Assembly: GCA_943788195.1 (NCBI GenBank)
Contig: CALSPH010000001.1
Coordinates: 433,673 to 497,672 of the forward strand
DNA length: 64,000 nucleotides
Direction of reading: 5' to 3'
Origin: an uncultured Bacteroidia bacterium
GTDB lineage: Bacteria > Bacteroidota > Bacteroidia > NS11-12g > UBA955
Below, piece by piece: positions 1 through 6,339 of the stretch. Positions within the stretch are counted from its first letter, which is position 1. Each line of letters starts with the position of its first letter. The notes below the pieces were generated by a model that made no database searches, had not been told where the DNA came from, and saw nothing but the letters and a program-made list of their open reading frames with translations. The position numbers were made by a program, and so were the translations under genes.

Positions 1-105
1 AAAATCGCTTATTGGCTAACACGCTCTAAATCTGATGGTAGGCGTGTTGTTATTGTCCGGGGCGCAGTTATAGCTTCTGAAAAAAGTGCCAATCAATTCA
101 GTTAA
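1..105 (+). CDS. Possible C-terminal end of a hypothetical protein (cut by window edge)
   Basis: Frame 1 is open from the first base and closes with TAA at 103-105, giving 34 residues with a basic, ordinary composition. No family is recognisable. It could be the tail of an element gene that begins left of the window, or chance. The downstream gene starts 52 bases later on the same strand. Confidence 0.25.
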   Translation, partial: KIAYWLTRSKSDGRRVVIVRGAVIASEKSANQFS

Positions 106-157
106 TCACAGAGTAATTCTCTGATGATTGATTGTCCTATTAAATAGAACCTAGGTA

Positions 158-697
158 ATGACTAAGACACTCAGAACATACGAACTCAATGAATTTCAAA
201 AGAAGATGATTTCAGATATTAAGTCTCTTCCAAGAAAGAACCTCCACTACATCACAGCTCAGCAATCCGACAAGCACCTCAACCTTACTTTGCCTCAAAT
301 GAAGAAAGCCATTAGACTAGCTATAAGACGATATATTAGAGAAGCCAACCTCAACTACTACTCAGGTCTAGAAAATGAACTGGTGAAGTTCTATTGTGTG
401 TTTGAGACAAAGAAAGAGTTCAGTCTGTCGCAGCGTTCAGCCAAAACGTTAAATGATGAGGTTAATATGGGGCTTCACTTTCATCTTTTCATTTCTTGTC
501 CAGACAATTATCCTTGGATATGTTTCACATCGTTGTCTTATCAGATTTTAATAGAGTTATCCTCATTTCCCAAGAAGCAAAGATGTATTTCTAAGTATGG
601 ATATTTCGAGATTGAAGACCTAGAAGAAGACTTCGTTCAATACCACACTAAACAACAAGACATCTTTTCTCGGGAAATGATAACGACATCAATCTAA
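158..697 (+). CDS. Small protein with HUH endonuclease-like (Rep-like) motifs
   Basis: This 179-residue protein has three motifs in the order found in HUH replication and relaxation nucleases: a beta-strand motif at residues 76-84 (VKFYCVFET), a HUH motif at 106-111 (LHFHLF, with His107 and His109), and a Tyr-x-x-Lys motif at 162-165 (YHTK) as the candidate catalytic tyrosine. HUH enzymes nick one DNA strand through a tyrosine link and start rolling-circle replication or mobilisation. The N-terminal half is basic and helical. The protein is shorter than most Rep proteins and lacks a helicase. Sited in an integrative element, it could act on the excised circle. The motif order is what I see; the function is inferred and a chance match is possible. 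Confidence 0.5.
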   Translation: MTKTLRTYELNEFQKKMISDIKSLPRKNLHYITAQQSDKHLNLTLPQMKKAIRLAIRRYIREANLNYYSGLENELVKFYCVFETKKEFSLSQRSAKTLNDEVNMGLHFHLFISCPDNYPWICFTSLSYQILIELSSFPKKQRCISKYGYFEIEDLEEDFVQYHTKQQDIFSREMITTSI

Positions 698-1219
698 TTC
701 TTCTCGATTATCAATGAAATGTTTAATCTCACCTGAATCTTCATTCCTCAATTCATAATTAACCTTAAGCACTTTGAATTTATCTTTGCTTTTAACTTCA
801 AGAACTATATTGATATAAACACGCCCCTCCCTGTAAAAGCATCTCAGTTTATCACTCTTCGTATAAAATTGAATTTTGACATCAAAGTCTGGAAGCTCTT
901 CACTCAACAAATAAAGCAACTTATCGATCGCTTCATCAAAGAAGTTTTGAAATTGAATTTCTCTGGACTTAGCTAAATACCCATTAATAAGTCTTGTCTT
1001 ATCCTTACAGCTGAATAAAATCTGAAACGAGCCGTCTATTTTAACGACTACTATGTCTTTGTATGCATAGTGGAAAGTTTCAGTTAGATGTTTTACCCAG
1101 AAATCTTTGTGAAAGAATTGTCCATCTTTACAAACTTTATCATCGAAGACTTCATCATTTGCGTCAATGACGGATATTTGAACTATCTCTCCAATCTGTT
1201 TGACCAGATCATTTACTGG
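689..1219 (-). pseudogene. Start-less hypothetical gene remnant
   Basis: On the minus strand an open frame of 176 codons runs from just after a stop at 1220-1222 to a stop at 689. Its first ATG/GTG/TTG is a TTG at 919, which would leave only 76 residues, although the 100 codons upstream look coding (charged and aromatic residues in normal proportions, no stops). The gene therefore seems to have lost its start by truncation or frameshift, or starts from a non-standard codon. No family is recognised. It overlaps the end of the HUH-like gene by nine bases in convergent orientation. A run of eight G at 1250-1257 lies just upstream. Confidence 0.5.
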
Positions 1220-1422
1220 TTATAACTATTTTCCTAGGACGCAATGTAAGGGGGGGGAGATAGGTCTATAGTTTTTTGATCTCTTTTAAGATTTCACTAT
1301 CTGCTTTAGGTAGCGCTAAGGCCATCACTATTAAATATAGCTCTATATATCTCGTGGGACTTTGCTCATGTACTTTTTAGAGCTACTTTCAACACTTCAT
1401 AAAATCATTTATTATGTTGTTT

Positions 1423-2766
1423 TTAATAGGTGTAGAAACTTGTAACTTTACCATTAACTACAGTTATAGACAATCGGGATTGACTGTCCAACTTGCTTTG
1501 ACAATATAAGGTATAAGAGGAAGAAGTTTCACTTTTTTCATTTATACTCCATAAAGCTAAAACCAGACTAAGTAATTCCTCTGGCATACCGACACGAGGA
1601 CTGAAATTATAGGCGGCATCCACATTGGCCTTACCGTATTTGGCTGCAAGTTCTTGCTTTTCAGCCTCAAGCCTTTCCTTTTCCTTCTCCTTATATTCCG
1701 CGCTAAAAAGTACTCTTTCGTATTGAACCATATTATTATGGATAAAAAGCTTATACAGAACTTCTATATCACGACCAACAGCTGAATACCAGTTTTTTTC
1801 TGAAGTGAAAGAAGGGGCCGTCTGTTTTTCAAATAAAAATAAAAATCTTTCAATGTCTTTTTGATATTCATTATCAATCAACCATAAAATTTTAGTCTCA
1901 TCTATATCAACTACCTTCACTTGGCCATCAACAACTTCTTTCCTTTTTGAGTAAAACAGATTTATTTTTATTGGTCTTTTTAAAATGACAGTACCACCTT
2001 CTTGCTTTGCATAAAGAAAATTTTTCTTAAAGTCTGCTTTGGTTAATATGGTATGCCAATATGACTCTATTTTTAGTGAGTCTGGATTATGCTCTTTTCT
2101 TATATTGGCGTAGTCTGGATAGCCGCTTCTACTCATATCGTAGGCCCATACTGTATCACTTAAACCAAAATCAATACTAGCGGTAAAGGTTAGATTTCCT
2201 AAATCTACAGTATCTCCTGCTTTGTATTTGTGCTTATAAATCCCTTCAACAAATTCACCTATAGATTTGGGTATTTTAGAGTCGTAATTTTTCATGATAA
2301 CCTTACCAAGATAAAGACTATCTCTATATAAGCTATCTGGAATATCGTCATATACGGGTAAATCCCGAATAACATCGTATTCAACACCATTAATAGTTTT
2401 CTTTACTGAATGTGCAGGTCCCGTGAAGGAAGTTACAGGAATAAGGTAATCTCCATCCTTAAATATTGTCATGTCATATTTAAAAACAATACCTTGATTT
2501 CCATTGTAGCGCCCGTTGATATAAGCGCCTATTTGGTTAGTTAGTTTATTTTTATAATCTTCCACAATTTTATCCTTATACATCATCCATTCATAATATG
2601 AATCTGGAAAGCTTTCTACACCTATTTTGCCTTTATTATAATCATTTAGGGCTTCACTAAAATCTGAATATCTATTCTGTGATTTTGCACTGTATGGCCC
2701 AACAAATAAGAGGATGAGGAACAGTATAGGTGTAATATGTTTGAATTTGCATCTTAATTTATTCAT
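1423..2766 (-). CDS. Exported hypothetical protein
   Basis: This 447-residue protein begins with a clear Sec signal peptide (basic start, hydrophobic core FLILLFVG, cleavage near residue 30 after AKSQ). The ATG at 2766 is chosen because it places the signal peptide at the N-terminus; the longer frame upstream has no such logic. The mature part is rich in Tyr, Asp and Lys, with a charged helical stretch (KEKEKERLEAEKQELAAKYG) near residue 370 and a final beta-like tail. No known domain is recognised. It is probably periplasmic or surface-exposed cargo of the element. Being flanked by gaps on both sides, it is likely a single-gene unit. Confidence 0.7.
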   Translation of the reverse strand: MNKLRCKFKHITPILFLILLFVGPYSAKSQNRYSDFSEALNDYNKGKIGVESFPDSYYEWMMYKDKIVEDYKNKLTNQIGAYINGRYNGNQGIVFKYDMTIFKDGDYLIPVTSFTGPAHSVKKTINGVEYDVIRDLPVYDDIPDSLYRDSLYLGKVIMKNYDSKIPKSIGEFVEGIYKHKYKAGDTVDLGNLTFTASIDFGLSDTVWAYDMSRSGYPDYANIRKEHNPDSLKIESYWHTILTKADFKKNFLYAKQEGGTVILKRPIKINLFYSKRKEVVDGQVKVVDIDETKILWLIDNEYQKDIERFLFLFEKQTAPSFTSEKNWYSAVGRDIEVLYKLFIHNNMVQYERVLFSAEYKEKEKERLEAEKQELAAKYGKANVDAAYNFSPRVGMPEELLSLVLALWSINEKSETSSSYTLYCQSKLDSQSRLSITVVNGKVTSFYTY

Positions 2767-3089
2767 ATTAATGTGTGTTTTAATTTGTTTGATAAATAAG
2801 GTTAGTTCTAAGTTTTTGCAGCAAGTCGCAATCAACTGCGTTAAACCTAACTTTTCAAAGTTATTTAAGAAGTACCAAAAAAGTTACGTAGGAAGGACCT
2901 TTTTGTGAAACCTTATAGATCATATTAAAGGTACAATTATAGCAAGAAAATTTGGATTTCATTCAATTTTTAGAGTAAAGTTTAAATTGTGGAAAAGTAA
3001 AAGTGCTGAAATCGCTCTATTTGTGCGGTGTCTTGTGGATTATTCCATAATTTTACACTTAAATATAGGGGACTTTAAAATTGTGTATT
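2767..3089. other. Intergenic region between divergent element genes
   Basis: These 323 bases separate the exported protein (minus) from the resolvase (plus) and must carry both promoters. An AT-rich stretch before the resolvase includes TAATTTTA near 3050, one base off the phylum -7 consensus. I see no coding frame, RNA gene or clear inverted repeat. Resolvase binding sites may lie here but cannot be named from sequence alone. Confidence 0.4.
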
Positions 3090-3698
3090 ATGAAAGTGTT
3101 ATATGTCCGTGTAAGTAGTTTAGACCAAAAAACAGACAGGCAGAGATTAAAAGAAGATGAGTTCGACCTGGTAATTGAAGACAAGTGTTCCGGCTCAATT
3201 GCTTTTTTTGAGCGTGAGGGCGGAAAAGAGATATTGAAACTTCTTGATAACGAAGTTTTGACAAGTTTGAATGTTTGGCAGATTGATAGACTTGGACGGA
3301 ATCTTCGAGACATCATCAATACAATTCACTTCTTCACGGAGAAGCACGTTCCAATTCACTTCATCAGTCAAGGACTTTCAACGATTGATAAGAACGGAAA
3401 TGAGAATTCGATAACTAAGATGATTATTTCAATTCTTGGCGTTGTCGGTGAAATGGAAAGAAATCAGATTCGAGAAAGACAGATGGAGGGTATTCGTATT
3501 GCCAAGATGAAAGGAAAGTTCTTAGGTCGTCAAAAAGGCAGTAAAGAAGATGTTCTGAAATTCTTATCGAAAGACAAGAATAAGAAAGCTCTTGAACTCT
3601 TGAAGAAAGGCTATAAAATTGTTGAGGTGGCTAAAATCACGGGACTACACTACAACACGGTTTCAAAAGTGAAGAAGATTGGACTTTCAGAAGAATAG
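3090..3698 (+). CDS. Small serine recombinase (resolvase/invertase family)
   Basis: This 202-residue protein has the resolvase catalytic domain: YVRVSS with Arg7 and the nucleophile Ser9, the QIDRLGRNL motif near residue 70, and ERNQIRERQMEG around residues 128-140 leading into the long E helix. A C-terminal helix-turn-helix (residues about 165-200, KGYKIVEVAKITGLHYNTVSKV) binds DNA. Such enzymes resolve cointegrates or invert segments through a Ser-DNA link. The ATG at 3090 is preferred to the TTG at 3081 because it puts MKVLYVRVSS at the N-terminus, matching both the family and the neighbouring integrase. A 55-codon gene follows after three bases. Confidence 0.9.
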   Translation: MKVLYVRVSSLDQKTDRQRLKEDEFDLVIEDKCSGSIAFFEREGGKEILKLLDNEVLTSLNVWQIDRLGRNLRDIINTIHFFTEKHVPIHFISQGLSTIDKNGNENSITKMIISILGVVGEMERNQIRERQMEGIRIAKMKGKFLGRQKGSKEDVLKFLSKDKNKKALELLKKGYKIVEVAKITGLHYNTVSKVKKIGLSEE

Positions 3699-3701
3699 AA
3701 T

Positions 3702-3869
3702 ATGAAACAAAAAAGCTACAAAGAACAAGCATCAGAGATTGAAAAGTTATGTAAGTCAATCTCTGATAAAGCCAAGAAGTTTTCCGAGAGAGAACATCAG
3801 TCTCTCTATTTTGAAGACTTGCTCTACCTCATCAAAGAGCTGAGGGAACTAGATAAAGGTTTAAATTGA
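3702..3869 (+). CDS. Small charged hypothetical protein downstream of the resolvase
   Basis: An ATG three bases after the resolvase stop opens a 55-residue frame that ends at 3869, six bases before the convergent integrase stop. The protein is helical, rich in Lys and Glu, with a regular leucine pattern in its second half (YFEDLLYLIKELRELDKGLN), so it may form a coiled coil or partner protein. Tight spacing suggests co-transcription with the resolvase. No family is recognised. Codon use resembles that of its neighbours, which argues for a real gene. Confidence 0.55.
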   Translation: MKQKSYKEQASEIEKLCKSISDKAKKFSEREHQSLYFEDLLYLIKELRELDKGLN

Positions 3870-3875
3870 AGATGG

Positions 3876-5576
3876 CTATAAAAGACTTTTCAGAACTATT
3901 AAGTCTCTGTAAAAGATGTCCGCAGCTTCTTCTTCTCCCCCCTCATTGATGTCATTGAGTTTAAGGTCATAATTTTCTCTATTGTAGTTCAAATGCTCTG
4001 AGCCAAATACTATTCTATTACTCCTTTGAGAAACTACAAAACATAAAGGCTTTGTTTGGTTTATGAAGGTGAATAACTCAACGAAGACTAATTTATCTTG
4101 CTTATTATTAAAGAGCTCTTGAAGATTATGGATAAATACTGGATTGATGATAATTCGCTGAACAACCCTATTAATTGCCGTCTTCAAGTTTCGTTTATCA
4201 TCTTTTATGCTTCTTAAACTGGTCACCGCTTGCCTCTGTTTTTCAATAAGCTTTTCTTTACTAAGCTTTTCCAGCTCGCAATTTTTAAGTGATAGTTCTA
4301 AGTTTGTAATACTCGATTTAATCTCCTTTAAATTTCTTCTTACTATCTCTTCATTAATCTCGCCTTCTAGTAGAAGTTCAACGGCTTTTTCTTCTTTCTT
4401 CTTAAATGAAAGGATTTGAGACTTTAAGTCTTCTATCGCATCTGTTAAAGAATTCAATTCAGCGTTTAATGTGTTTTTGCTTTGAAATATCTGTATGATG
4501 TTTGTGATTTCTTCTTCATTCTCTTTTAAAGCCGTCCAAACTCCATTATTTAATTTTGGTATTCCTATACCGTAGTTATCACAGGTCTCAGAATATCTTT
4601 TACTTAGACATTTGTAGGTATTGTCTTTATTATTTGCTCTCTTATGAGCAAAATATCCTCTCTCACAACAACCACATACAATCAACCTTTCAAGTAGATG
4701 AAAGTATTTTTTAGGAACACGCTTTTGAGTGTTTTGAAGTTTGAACTGAACTTTTTGAAAGGTATCAGCATCAATTATTGGTGGTGAATATAGCTTCAAG
4801 TTAGCAAGAGTGTTTTCTTCATCTTTCTTATTTTTCTTTCGTCTTATCCGTTTTTCTCCGATATAAGTTTTGTTCGTTAGAATAGAGTAAATTGTTCCGT
4901 CACTCCATTTGAAAGAAGATGCTTCTCTTACTCGCCCATTAATTTTTATAGTCTTATTTAAGTCCTTATTATATCTTGTCGGAATCTTTCTCTTGTTCAG
5001 TTCTCTTGCTATTCTTTTTGTTCCCAGTCCTGATAAATAGAGATTGAATATATCTTTTACAATTTCACTTTCTTCTTCATCAATAACTAATTTCTTTTCT
5101 ACTCTTTTGTAGCCAAGTGGCATAAATTTACCACCTGTCCAGTGCCCTTTTTTGATAGCATTTTCAAGACCAGACACAGAGCGCGAAACAATTGTCCTTC
5201 TCTCAAACTCTGAAATACTTGTAAGAATAGCAATTAGTAATTGGTTGCTTATGTCGTCTTTATTTTTTGTCGAAACATTGTCTTTATATGAATAAAGCCA
5301 AATGTTCTTCTCCTTAAACTTATCAATTACATCAAGGACATCCTTTGTGCTTCTTCCAAGTCTCGTCAATTCAGAAACAACAACTCCGTCTAAATTTTTA
5401 GCTTCTAGAACCTCAGCTAATTTTCTTTCAGACCATTTGATTTTACCGCTTATCTCTTCTGATATAATATCAACGATTTCCCATTCTTTCTTTATACAAA
5501 GCTCTTTAAGCTCATTGATTTGTCTATCAGTATCTTGTTTAGTAGTCGAGACCCTTGAATAAATTAAAACCTTCAT
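3876..5576 (-). CDS. Large serine recombinase (integrase)
   Basis: This 566-residue protein shows the large serine integrase layout: resolvase domain at 1-135 (YSRVSTT with Arg8 and nucleophile Ser10; ELTRLGRST; SEFERRTIVSR), recombinase domain at about 155-270 (GTKRIARELN, WSDGTIYSILTNKTYIGEKR), a zinc-ribbon region with Cys301, Cys303, Cys304, Cys323 and Cys332, and a coiled coil at about 352-455 of the kind that controls integration versus excision. The ATG at 5576 is chosen because it starts MKVLIYSRVS; the frame continues upstream but into the attachment region and comM. It presumably inserted this element into comM and can excise it, perhaps with a directionality factor. No such factor is recognised here. 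Confidence 0.93.
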   Translation of the reverse strand: MKVLIYSRVSTTKQDTDRQINELKELCIKKEWEIVDIISEEISGKIKWSERKLAEVLEAKNLDGVVVSELTRLGRSTKDVLDVIDKFKEKNIWLYSYKDNVSTKNKDDISNQLLIAILTSISEFERRTIVSRSVSGLENAIKKGHWTGGKFMPLGYKRVEKKLVIDEEESEIVKDIFNLYLSGLGTKRIARELNKRKIPTRYNKDLNKTIKINGRVREASSFKWSDGTIYSILTNKTYIGEKRIRRKKNKKDEENTLANLKLYSPPIIDADTFQKVQFKLQNTQKRVPKKYFHLLERLIVCGCCERGYFAHKRANNKDNTYKCLSKRYSETCDNYGIGIPKLNNGVWTALKENEEEITNIIQIFQSKNTLNAELNSLTDAIEDLKSQILSFKKKEEKAVELLLEGEINEEIVRRNLKEIKSSITNLELSLKNCELEKLSKEKLIEKQRQAVTSLRSIKDDKRNLKTAINRVVQRIIINPVFIHNLQELFNNKQDKLVFVELFTFINQTKPLCFVVSQRSNRIVFGSEHLNYNRENYDLKLNDINEGGEEEAADIFYRDLIVLKSLL

Positions 5577-5580
5577 TTGA

Positions 5581-5588
5581 CAAATATA
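5581..5588 (-). promoter_or_regulatory. -7 promoter box of the serine integrase
   Basis: On the minus strand the bases read TATATTTG, a perfect match to the Bacteroidota -7 consensus TAnnTTTG. The box ends four bases before the integrase ATG, so the transcript would be leaderless or nearly so. No TTG is found 17-23 bases upstream in the present arrangement. Upstream bases fall in the attachment site and comM, so the -33 region would change on excision. Confidence 0.5.
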
Positions 5589-5592
5589 CAAA

Positions 5593-5622
5593 ATCACCTC
5601 ACTTTTTAAAAATGTAAGTGAT
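5593..5622. other. Candidate hybrid attachment site (attR) of the element
   Basis: Two 15-base arms (5593-5607 and 5608-5622) form an imperfect inverted repeat with 11 of 15 positions matching. Serine integrase sites are imperfect inverted repeats of this size. The right arm runs into coding sequence of comM (codons for Val-Ser-Asp just before VALVGGG), while the left arm belongs to the element. The crossover point would lie near the centre. The partner site is outside the window. Confidence 0.5.
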
Positions 5623-6324
5623 GTGGCTTTGGTAGGTGGAGGTAAAATTCCACAACCCGGGGAGATATCTTTGGCCAACAATGGAGTACTCTTTTTGGAT
5701 GAATTGCCCGAGTTTCAGCGAACTGTACTTGAGGTGATGCGCCAACCCTTGGAAGAACGGAAAGTAACCATTAGCCGCGCTAATTTTACTGTGGATTACC
5801 CCAGTAGTTTCATGCTGGTGGCTTCAATGAATCCTTGTCCTTGTGGTTATTTCAATCACCCAGAGAAAGAATGCATTTGTGCCCCTGGTACCGTGCAGCG
5901 TTATCTTTCTCGAATAAGCGGGCCCTTATTGGACCGAATCGATATCCATATTGAAGTGACCCCCGTGAGTTTTGATGAGTTGGCAAGTCAGGAAAGGAAC
6001 AATGAACCCAGTGATGCAGTGCGGGAACGGGTAGAAAAAGCGAGAGATATTCAAATTGAGCGCTTTGAAGAACAGGATGATGTCCATTGCAATGCCCAAA
6101 TGCCTAACAACCAGGTAAAGCAGGTGTGCCAGATTAGCAAACCGGGTCAAATATTGCTCAAAAATGCCATGGAACGCTTGAATCTCTCGGCAAGGGCCTA
6201 TGATCGCATATTAAAAGTCTCTAGAACCATAGCAGATTTAGCCAATATGGTAAACATAGAAATCGAGCATTTAGCAGAAGCCATCCAATACCGCAGTTTG
6301 GACAGAGAAGATTGGGGTGGGTAA
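5614..6324 (+). pseudogene. comM: 3' half of comM/yifB (Mg-chelatase-like AAA+ ATPase), split by the element
   Basis: The frame from 5614 encodes the second half of a YifB/ComM ATPase. It opens at VSDVALVGGG, has the Walker B region (NGVLFLDELPEF), the sensor stretch (MLVASMNPCPCGY), the arginine-finger region (ISGPLLDRIDIHIEV) and the C-terminal Mg_chelatase_C part (LSARAYDRILKVSRTIADL). The family is about 510 residues; the N-terminal half with Walker A is missing and should lie beyond the element. ComM is a hexameric helicase that promotes branch migration during natural transformation. A GTG at 5623 could restart translation, but the product would lack ATP binding. The remaining frame shows no decay, which suggests a recent or reversible insertion. 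Confidence 0.9.
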
Positions 6325-6339
6325 AACAGTTAATCTAAG

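Larger units (their letters stand above)
1..5613. mobile_element. Right part of an integrative element inserted in comM
   Basis: The stretch carries two serine recombinases, a HUH-like protein and hypothetical genes. It ends where the coding sequence of a YifB/ComM ATPase resumes in mid-domain at about 5614. The large serine integrase is the last gene before that junction and reads away from it, the usual position for an integrase next to its attachment site. The left end and the 5' half of comM are not in the window, so the element is at least 5.6 kb. ComM-type genes are a known landing site for mobile DNA (AbaR islands in Acinetobacter). The right boundary is well supported; the extent to the left and the type of element are inferred. 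Confidence 0.75.

Noticed and set aside
1250-1257. Phase-variable promoter at the G8 tract
   Set aside because: No -7 box or intact gene is placed to be controlled by it; it is reported only as a lead.
1-5613. Insertion sequence or DDE transposon
   Set aside because: No DDE transposase and no matching terminal inverted repeats were seen; mobility genes are serine recombinases.
5577-5681. Longer integrase start reaching into comM
   Set aside because: It would add 35 residues encoded by attachment and comM DNA; MKVLIYSRVS at 5576 is the family-like start.
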